Shown piece by piece: positions 52,034-59,842 of a stretch of DNA of 64,000 bases. The stretch covers positions 19,166-83,165 of the forward strand of contig JAFAZX010000049.1 of assembly GCA_019239425.1 (NCBI GenBank), in the 5' to 3' direction. Each line of letters starts with the position of its first letter. Positions within the stretch are counted from its first letter, which is position 1. Made by a program: the position numbers and the translations under genes. Below the pieces are notes generated by a model. It saw only the letters and a program-made list of their open reading frames with translations. It searched no databases and had not been told where the DNA came from. Source of the DNA: Acidobacteriota bacterium. Lineage in GTDB: Bacteria; Acidobacteriota; Blastocatellia; Pyrinomonadales; Pyrinomonadaceae.

Positions 52034-54558
52034 GAACAGATAACCCGAGAAGTTTCCGAGCTGTGGCCGCGCTGCTCCTGACGCTCGCGTGCGTCGGGCA
52101 CGCGCCCGCCCTGCCGTTGCCGAGCGCGCCGCCGGCGCGGGTCTCGATGTCGGCCGCGCGGCTGGCCTTCATCGACGCCGCGGTGGCCGAGTCCATCGTG
52201 AGGAAGGAGTTGCCCGGCGCGGTCGTCCTCGTCGCGCGCCGCGGCCGCGTCGTCTGGCGCAAGGCTTACGGCGCGCGCGCGCTCGTCCCCGCGCGCGAGG
52301 CGATGACCGCCGACACCATCTTCGACCTCGCGAGTCTGACCAAGGTCGTCGCGACGGCGACGAGCATCATGATTCTCGTCGAGCGCGGCAAGGTGCGCCT
52401 CGCCGACCCCGTCTCGCGCTACATCCCCGAGTTGAAGGGCGAGGGCCGAGAGCGCATCACCGTCGAGCACCTGCTCACGCACCGCTCCGGCTACGCGCCC
52501 GACTTCGACCTGGGCGAACAGTGGGAGGGCTACGAAGAGATGCTCAAGCGGCTCTACGCCGAGCCGCTCCGCAACGCGCCGGGTTCGCGCTTCGTCTACA
52601 GCGACATCAACTTCATCACGCTCGGGGAAGTCGTCCGGCGCGTCTCGGGCGTGCCGCTCGACCAGTTCGCCTACGAGAACATCTTCGAGCCGCTCGGGAT
52701 GCAAGACACGGCGTTCCGCTACCGCGGCCCCGTTGGGTCGTTCATGCCCGCCGGCAACGACATGCGGACGCTGGCGCGCATCGCGCCGACCGAGAACGTC
52801 CGCGGGATGAAGAGCTACCTCGGAGGCGCGGGCGTGGCCGACGCCTCCGGCGACAGGATGCTGCGCGGCGAAGTGCACGACCCGACGGCCAACCGCATGG
52901 GCGGCCCCGCCGGCCACGCCGGCCTCTTCTCGACGGCCGACGACCTCGCCGTCTTCTGCCAGATGATCCTGAACGGCGGCGAGTACAACGGCGTGCGCAT
53001 ACTTAGTCCGCTCGGCGTCGCCGAGATGACCCGGCCGCGGCAGGTGACCGAAGACGGCGGCGCGCGCGGCCTGGGCTGGGACGTGAACACGAGCTTCTCG
53101 ACCAACCGCGGCGACATCTTCCCCGCCGGCTCGTTCGGCCACACGGGCTTCACGGGCACCTCCATTTGGATCGACCCGGCGAGCGAGACCTTCGTCGTCT
53201 TCCTCTCGAACCGCGTCCACCCGAACGGGAAAGGCGACGTCGGCCCCCTGCGCGGGCGCGTGGCGAACATCGTCGCCGGCGCCATCACCGATACGAGCGT
53301 GACGGCGCGCGCAGAGGCCGAGCAGGCGCAGTACACGCGCGACATGCTGGCCGGCCTCTCGAAGTTTACCGCCAACGTGGCCGAGGCGCGCCGGTCGGAG
53401 GAGGGAGGCGTCTTGGCGCCCGAGCCGGCGGAGGTGCTCAACGGCATCGACGTGCTGGCGCGCGACGGCTTCAAGGAGTTGCAGAACCTCCGCGTCGGCC
53501 TCATCACGAACCACACGGGGCGCGACCGCGCGGGCCGGCAGACCATCGACGTGCTGCGCGAGGCGCCGGGCGTCAGGCTCACGGCGCTCTTCGCGCCCGA
53601 GCACGGCATCCGCGGGCAGGTCGACGAGAAGTTCAGCGACACGCGCGACGAGAAGACGGGACTTCCCATCTACTCGCTCTACGGCGATGCGCGCCGCCCG
53701 AAGCCCGAGCAGTTGAAAGACCTGGACGCGCTCGTCTTCGACATCCAGGACATCGGCGTGCGCTTCTACACCTACGCGTCCACGATGGGCTACGCGATGG
53801 AGGAGGCCGCGAAGGCGCGCCTCCCGTTCTTCGTGCTCGACCGCCCGAACCCCATCGGCGGGCTCGAAGTGGACGGCCCCGTGGCCGACGCCGACAAGCT
53901 CTCCATCATCGCCTACCACCAGATTCCGGTGCGCCACGGGATGACCGTCGGCGAGCTGGCGCAGCTCTTCAACGAGCAGCGGAAGATCGGCTGCGACCTG
54001 CGCGTCGTCAGGATGGAGAACTGGCGGCGCGGGATGTGGCTCGACGCGACGGGGCAGACGTGGGTCAACCCCTCGCCGAACATGCGGAGTCTGACGGAGG
54101 CGACCCTGTACCCGGGCGTGGGGCTGCTCGAGACGACGAACGTCTCGGTCGGGCGCGGGACGGACACGCCGTTCGAGCTGGTCGGCGCGCCGTGGCTGGA
54201 CGGCGGAAAGTTCGCGGCCTACCTGAACGGACGAAATCTGCCGGGCGTGCGCTTCGTGCCCGTCAGGTTCACGCCGCGCGCCTCGGTCTTCAAGGAGCAG
54301 GAGTGCGGCGGCGTCAACCTCGTCGTCACCGACCGCGCGCGCTTCCGCCCCGTGCGGACGGGGTTGGAGATGGCGGTCGCGCTCCGCCGGCTCTACCCGA
54401 CCGACTGGAAGGTCGAGGACTACAAGCGGCTCCTCGTCAACGAGGACACGCTCGAACGCGTCCGCCGCGCCGACGAGCCCGAGTCAATCGAGCGCGCGTG
54501 GCAGCCCGCCCTCGCCGAGTTCCGCCGCGCCCGCGCGCGCGCGTTACTTTACAAATAG
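52030..54558 (+). CDS. Fusion of class-C-like serine hydrolase and exo-beta-N-acetylmuramidase (NamZ, DUF1343)
   Basis: This 842-residue protein carries an N-terminal membrane or signal segment. Residues about 40-430 are a beta-lactamase/penicillin-binding-like serine hydrolase with all three motifs: SLTK (Ser102, Lys105), YSD (Tyr190) and HTGFTG (His371). Residues about 475-842 are a full DUF1343/NamZ domain with LRVGLITNHTGRDRAGRQTI, ALFAPEHGIRGQ, VFDIQDIGVRFYTY and FVLDRPNPIGG. NamZ (family GH171) removes MurNAc from the non-reducing end of peptidoglycan. In Bacillus the serine-hydrolase-like AmiE, NagZ and NamZ are separate neighbouring genes; here two are fused and the third overlaps by 4 bp. 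Confidence 0.9.
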   Translation: MRTDNPRSFRAVAALLLTLACVGHAPALPLPSAPPARVSMSAARLAFIDAAVAESIVRKELPGAVVLVARRGRVVWRKAYGARALVPAREAMTADTIFDLASLTKVVATATSIMILVERGKVRLADPVSRYIPELKGEGRERITVEHLLTHRSGYAPDFDLGEQWEGYEEMLKRLYAEPLRNAPGSRFVYSDINFITLGEVVRRVSGVPLDQFAYENIFEPLGMQDTAFRYRGPVGSFMPAGNDMRTLARIAPTENVRGMKSYLGGAGVADASGDRMLRGEVHDPTANRMGGPAGHAGLFSTADDLAVFCQMILNGGEYNGVRILSPLGVAEMTRPRQVTEDGGARGLGWDVNTSFSTNRGDIFPAGSFGHTGFTGTSIWIDPASETFVVFLSNRVHPNGKGDVGPLRGRVANIVAGAITDTSVTARAEAEQAQYTRDMLAGLSKFTANVAEARRSEEGGVLAPEPAEVLNGIDVLARDGFKELQNLRVGLITNHTGRDRAGRQTIDVLREAPGVRLTALFAPEHGIRGQVDEKFSDTRDEKTGLPIYSLYGDARRPKPEQLKDLDALVFDIQDIGVRFYTYASTMGYAMEEAAKARLPFFVLDRPNPIGGLEVDGPVADADKLSIIAYHQIPVRHGMTVGELAQLFNEQRKIGCDLRVVRMENWRRGMWLDATGQTWVNPSPNMRSLTEATLYPGVGLLETTNVSVGRGTDTPFELVGAPWLDGGKFAAYLNGRNLPGVRFVPVRFTPRASVFKEQECGGVNLVVTDRARFRPVRTGLEMAVALRRLYPTDWKVEDYKRLLVNEDTLERVRRADEPESIERAWQPALAEFRRARARALLYK

Positions 54559-54581
54559 AGTTGAGAGATATGCAGAATGAT

Positions 54582-54657
54582 TTAACCACAGAGACACAGA
54601 GGCACGGCTTGTTGAGTTATGGTCTTCAAAGCTGTGTCTCTGTGTCTCTGTGGTTAA
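54582..54657. repeat. ACAGAGACACAG-type palindrome, copy 6
   Basis: TTAACCACAGAGACACAGAG... (54582-54610) pairs with 54629-54657. Both differences would be G-U pairs in RNA. It lies 23 bp after the stop of the serine-hydrolase/NamZ gene and upstream of the S1/P1 nuclease gene. The loop word TTGAGTTAT is shared with copies 2 and 5. Confidence 0.88.
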
Positions 54658-54723
54658 TTCTTCTTCCAGAACCTTCTTGTTCATAATCAAAGTCTGCCCG
54701 ACTGATTCCCGAGGAGAAGAACG

Positions 54724-55677
54724 ATGCGTCATATCTGTAGAGTCTTCATCACCCTCGCGCTGCTGCTGGCGACACAGAGCAGCGCGCTCGCGTGGCACGA
54801 CACGGGGCACATGATCGTCGCGCAGGTCGCGTACCTGCGCCTGTCGCCCGCGGCGAAGGCGAAGGTGGACGCGCTCTACGCGCCGCCCGCGCCGCCGCGC
54901 CGCCCGAACGTCTACCTCTGCGCCGGCTACTACATGCCCGAGACGTGCGAGAAGATTTACGACCCGATCACCATCGCCGTCTGGATGGACGACTTCCGCG
55001 GCGACTCGCTCAACTCGATGTATGACAACTGGCACTACGCCGACTACGCCTTCTACGACGGCGTGCCCGACAGCGGCAAGGTCGGCCCCGAGCCGGAGAA
55101 CGCCCTGGCGCGCATCAACTGGGCCATCAACACGCTGCGCGAGGGGAAGGGCACGCCGCGGCGCGAGGCCGAGGTCACGGGCTTCCTCTACCACCTCGTC
55201 GGCGACATCCACCAGCCGCTCCACGCCACCGCGCGCGTGACGGCCGCGCACCCCGAAGGCGACCAGGGCGGGAACCTCTTCAAGATTCAGGTGCCGGGGC
55301 AGCCGCGCGTCTCGAACCTGCACACCTTCTGGGACGCGGCCGGCGGGGCGTTCGGCTTCGAAGGCCCGAAGCGCCCGCTCGACCAGGCGGCCCGGGCGCG
55401 CATCCTCTCGCTCGCGCAGGAGGTGATGAAGGAGAACCCTGCCGAGTCGATGCCCGAGGCGCTCGACACGGACCCGCACACGTGGGTCATGGAGAGCTAC
55501 AAGCTCGCGCGCGAGGTCGTCTACAAGGACATCACGGAAGGCGGCGAACCCTCCAAGGCGTACACCGACGCGGCGCAGAAACTCGCGCGCAAGCGGCTCG
55601 CCCTCGCCGGCTACCGCCTCGCCAACGTCCTCAACGAGCTGTTCGCGGTCGCGCCCGCGTCGCCCGCGAAGCCGTAG
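54724..55677 (+). CDS. Secreted S1/P1-type zinc nuclease
   Basis: This 317-residue class I nuclease starts at ATG 54724 behind GAGGAGAA. The signal peptide is cut before the mature tryptophan (SSALA|WHDTGHMIVAQVA), which supplies an N-terminal zinc ligand in this family. Other zinc-site motifs are VWMDDF, NWHYADYAF, FLYHLVGDIHQPLHA, DQGGNLFK and NLHTFWDAA. It should cut single-stranded DNA and RNA outside the cytoplasm, probably for phosphate or nucleoside scavenging. A palindrome precedes it; it appears to be its own transcription unit. Confidence 0.92.
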   Translation: MRHICRVFITLALLLATQSSALAWHDTGHMIVAQVAYLRLSPAAKAKVDALYAPPAPPRRPNVYLCAGYYMPETCEKIYDPITIAVWMDDFRGDSLNSMYDNWHYADYAFYDGVPDSGKVGPEPENALARINWAINTLREGKGTPRREAEVTGFLYHLVGDIHQPLHATARVTAAHPEGDQGGNLFKIQVPGQPRVSNLHTFWDAAGGAFGFEGPKRPLDQAARARILSLAQEVMKENPAESMPEALDTDPHTWVMESYKLAREVVYKDITEGGEPSKAYTDAAQKLARKRLALAGYRLANVLNELFAVAPASPAKP

Positions 55678-55796
55678 CCGGCGGCGCGTTCGTACGAAAC
55701 TTGACAATCAGAGCGTTCCAAGCATTAATCGTCGCGCTGCCACCTCGCGTAGAGCGTTTCCACTTGTTACGAGCCCCGGTAATCGGAGGATCACGA

Positions 55797-56384
55797 ATGT
55801 CGAACATGAACATGCCCAGCATGCTCGCTTACACCGTTCGAAGCTCTCTCTCCAGCAACAACCCCCCGTCGGCCATCATCAGCTACGGGCGCGACGCGAC
55901 CAACTTCACCCCGGCCAAGTCGCAGGACGACAGCTACTGGATTTGCATCCTCAACGCGAAGAACCCAAGGGAGAGGGTCAAGGAGTGGGTCATTCCCGGG
56001 ACGAGCAACGCCCAGGTCCCGGCCGGCATTGACACCTACATGAATGACCCGGACTACATCTTCGTCGTCAGCACGCAGTACCTGAGCACTATGCACGTGC
56101 CGCAGGGCGACTTCTACGACTTTCTGGTGAAGTACGGCGCCGGCCGGGAGTTGCAAAGGCTGGAGCAGGTAAACACGGTCCTCGGCTGCGGCTCCTTCAG
56201 CCGCATGAGCTACGTCCTGACCGGGGCGTGCGGCCCGCGCGGCGGGAAGAACGTGCCGCCGCCGTCGTATGAGATGGGCTCTTACACCAACTACCCCGCC
56301 ATGCTCCTGATGTCGCTGATGCCGATGCCGGGCGGGGGGCCGCCCTACAGCATCTGCAACAGCTACACCTTCAGGACGCGCTAG
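55797..56384 (+). CDS. Protein of unknown function upstream of glycan-modifying genes
   Basis: This 195-residue protein starts at ATG 55797 with CGGAGGA eight bases ahead. It has no signal peptide and no transmembrane helix. It opens with MSNMNMPSMLAYTVRSSLSS and is rich in Ser, Asn, Tyr and Met, with three cysteines (WICILN, LGCGSFSR, GACGPRGGK) and a further one near the end (SICNSYTF). A hydrophobic, Met-rich patch (MLLMSLMPMPGGGPP) lies near the C-terminus. G+C is lower than its neighbours. It is followed by a strong hairpin and then by an FkbM methyltransferase and a glycosyltransferase. I do not recognise the family; a secreted or modified substrate is conceivable but unproven. Confidence 0.6.
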   Translation: MSNMNMPSMLAYTVRSSLSSNNPPSAIISYGRDATNFTPAKSQDDSYWICILNAKNPRERVKEWVIPGTSNAQVPAGIDTYMNDPDYIFVVSTQYLSTMHVPQGDFYDFLVKYGAGRELQRLEQVNTVLGCGSFSRMSYVLTGACGPRGGKNVPPPSYEMGSYTNYPAMLLMSLMPMPGGGPPYSICNSYTFRTR

Positions 56385-56400
56385 ACACCTCCAACCCGCG

Positions 56401-56440
56401 GGCCGCCCCGGGCGTCGGCCTTAACTCGCCCGGGGCGGCC
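56401..56440. terminator. GC-rich hairpin, probable terminator
   Basis: GGCCGCCCCGGGCG (56401-56414) and CGCCCGGGGCGGCC (56427-56440) form a 14-bp perfect stem with a 12-nt loop, 17 bp after the stop of the unknown gene. There is no long T-run afterwards, only CCCCCTTAC. Confidence 0.6.
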
Positions 56441-56479
56441 CGCGCCCCCTTACGACCTCCGACCCAGACGAGGTGCTTC

Positions 56480-57247
56480 ATGCCCGAGCCGTGGCGGTTC
56501 CGCCCCGGGACGCTGGACCAGGTCATCTTCAACGAGGTCTTCGTCTTCAACGAGTACAGGCTGCCCGAAAGCTTCGAGCCCGGCGACCTCGTCATCGACG
56601 TGGGGGCGCACATCGGCTCCTTCGCCGAGGCCGCGCTCTCCAGGGGCTGCGGGCACATCTACTGCGTCGAGCCCGACCGCGCTAATTTTGAGATCGCGTC
56701 GGCGAACCTGCGCCCGCACGTCGAGGCGGGCCGCGCGCGGGTCGTCCGCGCCGCGGCGTGGCGCTCCGACCCGAACGCGGACGAGCTCTTCTTCGACGGC
56801 TACCACCCCTTCCCCGAGTCGTACCCCGGCTGGGAGGGCATCACCAACACGGGCAGCGGCTCGGTCATCTGGCCGGGCGGCGAGCCGGTCGCGAAGGTCG
56901 CCCTCGACGACATCGTGGACGAGGTGACGGGCGGGGGAGGGAGGCGCGTCCGCCTTCTCAAGCTCGACTGCGAGGGGGCCGAGTGGCCCATCCTGCTGAC
57001 CTCGCAAAGGCTCGACCTGCTCGACGACATCCGCGGCGAGTTCCACGAACTCGGCGGCGAGTTCCCTGAGATAAGCGAAGGGCGCGCGTCCGACGTTCCC
57101 GTCTTCTCGAACGACGGCCGCGCGAAGTTCACCGCCGAGCTGCTGGTCGAGCACCTTACCGGCGCGGGCTTCCGCGTCGAGTACAGCAGGCACACACGCC
57201 CGGACGGCGCGCGCGAAGGCGCCGGGCTCTTCTTCGCCAGGAGGTGA
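56480..57247 (+). CDS. FkbM-family methyltransferase
   Basis: This 255-residue SAM-dependent methyltransferase is of the FkbM type. SAM-binding motif I is LVIDVGAHIGSFAEAAL, followed by YCVEPDRANFEIASANL, a long insertion, then VALDDIVDEV and the FkbM signature LLKLDCEGAEWPIL. These enzymes usually O-methylate sugars or polyketides. The start is 9 bases after a GACGAGG-type Shine-Dalgarno. It is 6 bp upstream of a glycosyltransferase, so a glycan is the probable substrate. Confidence 0.87.
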   Translation: MPEPWRFRPGTLDQVIFNEVFVFNEYRLPESFEPGDLVIDVGAHIGSFAEAALSRGCGHIYCVEPDRANFEIASANLRPHVEAGRARVVRAAAWRSDPNADELFFDGYHPFPESYPGWEGITNTGSGSVIWPGGEPVAKVALDDIVDEVTGGGGRRVRLLKLDCEGAEWPILLTSQRLDLLDDIRGEFHELGGEFPEISEGRASDVPVFSNDGRAKFTAELLVEHLTGAGFRVEYSRHTRPDGAREGAGLFFARR

Positions 57248-57253
57248 CACCCG

Positions 57254-58483
57254 TTGCGCCGCCGCCTCAAGATCATCGCCATCGGCTACAACATCCACGG
57301 CACCGGCCTCACGCGCGTGATGCACAGCATCATGCGCCGGCTCGCCGACCGCCACGAGATTCACTTCCTCGGCATCGGCTACTCGGGCGAGACCGTGCGC
57401 GACCGCGGCCTGACGGTGCACCCGACCAACCCCAAGGGCGGCGACGTCTTCGCGGCCTTCCAGGCGAAGAGGATGATCGAGGAGGAGGCCCCCGACCTCG
57501 TCTTCATCATGCACGACATCTGGCTGTTCGATCACTACCTGCGCGTCCTCGGCCCCTACCGCGACCGCCTGAAGATCGTCTGCTACATCCCGCTCGACGG
57601 CAGGATCAAGAACGAGGAGGACGCGGCCGCGCTCGAACAGTGCGACCGCGTGGCCGTCTACACCGAGTTCGCCCGCGGCGAGTTCGAGGGCGCCTTCGCG
57701 CGGCTGCGCGAGAAGCGCGGCGGGGGCGCGTTCCCGGCCGTCGAGATCGTCCCGCACGGGATCGAGCCGCGGCGCTTCCGGCCGTCCCCGGAACTGCTGG
57801 AGGCTTCGTTCGCCTCGCCCGGGCGCGCCGCGGCGAAGCGCGAGGTGTTCGGCGACTTCCCCGGACTGGAAGACTCCTTCGTCGTCCTCAACGCCAGCCG
57901 CCCCGACGGGAGGAAGCGTGTAGACCTGACCGTCGAAGGCTTCGCCAGGTTCGTCGAAGGGAAGCCCGCGAACGTCAGGCTCTGCCTGCACCACGCCTTC
58001 ATGGGCGAGACGTGGGGCGGGGAACTCGACTCGCTCGTCCGCAGGCTGGGGCTCGAAGGGCGAGTCCACCTGAACCCGCTGGCGGGAGGGGTGGTCGACG
58101 ACGAACGTTTGAACCTGCTCTACAACGCCTGCGACGTGGGAATCAACACCTCGATGGGCGAAGGCTGGGGCCTGGTCTGGTTCGAGCACGGGGCGGCCGG
58201 CGCCGCCCAGGTCGTCCCCGACCACACCGCCTGCTCGGAGCTGTGGCGCGGCCGCGGCGAGATGATCGAGCCGGCCAGGTATTACGTCCCCGACTTCTCG
58301 GTGCTTGAGATGGGCGAGGTCTCCGTCGAGGGAGTCGCGCAGGCTTTGGAGAATCTTTACCGAGACCCCGAGCGCCGCCGGAGACTGGCGCGGGCGGCGT
58401 TCGAGAACGCGCACAAGCCCGAGTACTCCTGGGACAACATCCCCGAGGCGTTCGACAAGCTGTTCGCCGAACTCGCCGGGTGA
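57254..58483 (+). CDS. Glycosyltransferase, GT4-like (GT-B fold)
   Basis: This 409-residue protein starts at TTG 57254 directly behind AGGAGGTGA. The N-terminal Rossmann half begins IIAIGYNIHGTGLTRVMHSI. The C-terminal half has the GT4 pattern VVLNASRPDGRKRVDLTVEGFARF, HLNPLAGGVVDDERLNLLYNACDVGINTSMGEGWGL and FEHGAAGAAQVVPDH, with the donor-binding Glu. It should transfer a sugar from a nucleotide-sugar donor; donor and acceptor are not evident. It forms a pair with the FkbM methyltransferase and is convergent with the cREC gene across 17 bp without a palindrome. Confidence 0.88.
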   Translation: MRRRLKIIAIGYNIHGTGLTRVMHSIMRRLADRHEIHFLGIGYSGETVRDRGLTVHPTNPKGGDVFAAFQAKRMIEEEAPDLVFIMHDIWLFDHYLRVLGPYRDRLKIVCYIPLDGRIKNEEDAAALEQCDRVAVYTEFARGEFEGAFARLREKRGGGAFPAVEIVPHGIEPRRFRPSPELLEASFASPGRAAAKREVFGDFPGLEDSFVVLNASRPDGRKRVDLTVEGFARFVEGKPANVRLCLHHAFMGETWGGELDSLVRRLGLEGRVHLNPLAGGVVDDERLNLLYNACDVGINTSMGEGWGLVWFEHGAAGAAQVVPDHTACSELWRGRGEMIEPARYYVPDFSVLEMGEVSVEGVAQALENLYRDPERRRRLARAAFENAHKPEYSWDNIPEAFDKLFAELAG

Positions 58484-58500
58484 AGCCGCCGCCAGACTTA

Positions 58501-58890
58501 TTAAATCCTCAATCCCATCTGGAGGTAATGAAACGGGATGTGCTCGGCGTCGCGCCCCGCATCGCGCAGGACGGCGAGCATGCGGGCGGCGCCGGTGTAG
58601 TTGAGCGAGTGGATGAGGATGATGGCGTCGCGCTGCGCCGTCGGGTTGTCGGCGAGCCAGAGGGCGACGGCGTAGCCGGTGCGCTCGTCGTCTGGCTCGT
58701 TCGAGAAGTAGTGGTCTTCAAGCAGGTCGTGGTCGAGGAGCACCGCGCGGTAGTCCCTCTCGCCGAGCCAGCGGATGGCCTCCTGCACGTCACAGGTCAC
58801 GTCGAGGAGGCTCCCGCCCAGCCGCTCGCGGAACCACGCGCAGCGCGTCTCGTCGTCCTCCACGATCAGAATGCGTCGCTCCCCCGCCAA
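58501..58890 (-). CDS. cREC (cyclic-phosphate-processing receiver-like) domain protein
   Basis: This 129-residue stand-alone domain has the receiver-like fold RRILIVEDDETRCAWF and an HD motif AVLLDHDLLED (Asp53, His54, Asp55) in place of the usual single phosphoacceptor Asp. It also has a later IHSLNYTGAARM and a final IPFHYLQM. This H-D-S pattern matches the cREC family, proposed to handle cyclic-phosphate ends of nucleotides or RNA rather than to be phosphorylated. It could also be read as an ordinary response regulator, but the DHD and HSxNxxGA motifs argue against it. No partner gene is adjacent on its strand. Confidence 0.72.
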   Translation of the reverse strand: MAGERRILIVEDDETRCAWFRERLGGSLLDVTCDVQEAIRWLGERDYRAVLLDHDLLEDHYFSNEPDDERTGYAVALWLADNPTAQRDAIILIHSLNYTGAARMLAVLRDAGRDAEHIPFHYLQMGLRI

Positions 58891-58980
58891 GCCAGCCGGC
58901 CCTCCGAAACCGATTCGCCTCAGTTGTTGAATTTATAACACGCCCCTCCCGAGCCGCTACAAATCCGAACCCTTTCTCGG

Positions 58981-58986
58981 TATGAT
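58981..58986 (+). promoter_or_regulatory. Candidate -10 box for a leaderless exonuclease III mRNA
   Basis: TATGAT lies 9 bp before the GTG start codon of the exonuclease gene. Transcription would begin at or next to the start codon, and no Shine-Dalgarno is present. No clear -35 box is seen. Confidence 0.4.
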
Positions 58987-58995
58987 ACGGCCACA

Positions 58996-59769
58996 GTGAT
59001 CATCGCGACATGGAACGTTAACTCGGTTATAGCGAGGCTGCCGCTCGTGCTGCGCTGGCTGGAGGAGGCGCGGCCGGACGTGCTCTGCCTGCAGGAGCTC
59101 AAGTGCGCGGACGAGCGCTTCCCGGCGGCGGAGTTCGAGGCGGCCGGCTACCGCGCGGCCGTCAACGGCCAGCCGACCTACAACGGCGTGGCGATACTCT
59201 CGCGCCACCCTCTGGAGGACGTGCGGCGCGGCATGGCGGGCGACGAGGAGGGCGCGCAGGCGCGCGTCGTCAAGGCGACCGTCCGTGGCGTCAACGTCGT
59301 CAACGTCTACGTGCCGAACGGGCAGTCGGTCGGGACGGACAAGTACAAGTTCAAGCTCGAATGGCTCGGGCGTCTGCGCGCGCACCTGGACGAAGAGTTC
59401 TTCGCGGACGACGACGTGCTGCTCTGCGGCGACTTCAACGTCGCGCCCGAAGACCGGGACGTGTACGACCCGGCACTCTGGCGCGGCCGAGTCCTCTTCA
59501 GCCGGCCGGAGCGCGACGCGATAGAGAACGTGCGCGAGTGGGGCTTCACGGACGCGTTCCGCCTGCACAATCCGGGCGGCGGGCTTTACTCCTGGTGGGA
59601 CTACCGGCAGGGCGGCTTCCGGCGCAACCAGGGCCTGCGCATCGACCACGTCTGGGTCTCGGAGCCTCTGGCCGAGCGCTGCAAGCGCTCCTGGATAGAC
59701 AAGGAGCCGCGCGGCTGGGAGCGCCCGAGCGACCACACGCCGGTCGTCGCGGAGTTCGCGAAGGCTTGA
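58996..59769 (+). CDS. xth: Exodeoxyribonuclease III
   Basis: This 257-residue AP endonuclease/3'-exonuclease is of the ExoIII family. Motifs are MIIATWNVNSVIARL, PDVLCLQELKC (metal-binding Glu), NGVAILSRHP, VVNVYVPNGQ, LLCGDFNVAPEDRDV, GLYSWWDYR, RIDHVWVS and PSDHTPVVAEF (catalytic Asp-His). The start is GTG 58996, with a -10-like box immediately upstream. It repairs abasic sites in the cytoplasm. A heptamer palindrome follows the stop by 12 bp. Confidence 0.94.
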   Translation: MIIATWNVNSVIARLPLVLRWLEEARPDVLCLQELKCADERFPAAEFEAAGYRAAVNGQPTYNGVAILSRHPLEDVRRGMAGDEEGAQARVVKATVRGVNVVNVYVPNGQSVGTDKYKFKLEWLGRLRAHLDEEFFADDDVLLCGDFNVAPEDRDVYDPALWRGRVLFSRPERDAIENVREWGFTDAFRLHNPGGGLYSWWDYRQGGFRRNQGLRIDHVWVSEPLAERCKRSWIDKEPRGWERPSDHTPVVAEFAKA

Positions 59770-59781
59770 AGGAGGGGGCGT

Positions 59782-59826
59782 GGGTGCTGGGTGCTGGGAA
59801 TTGCCTTATACCAGCACCCAGCACCC
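59782..59826. repeat. Heptamer-arm palindrome (GGGTGCT type)
   Basis: GGGTGCTGGGTGCTGG (59782-59797) pairs perfectly with 59811-59826 around a 13-nt loop. It is the shortest of the heptamer-arm elements and the only one whose words contain no stop triplet. It separates exonuclease III from the SDR gene. Confidence 0.85.
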
Positions 59827-59842
59827 CTTCAGTGAAGGGGGC

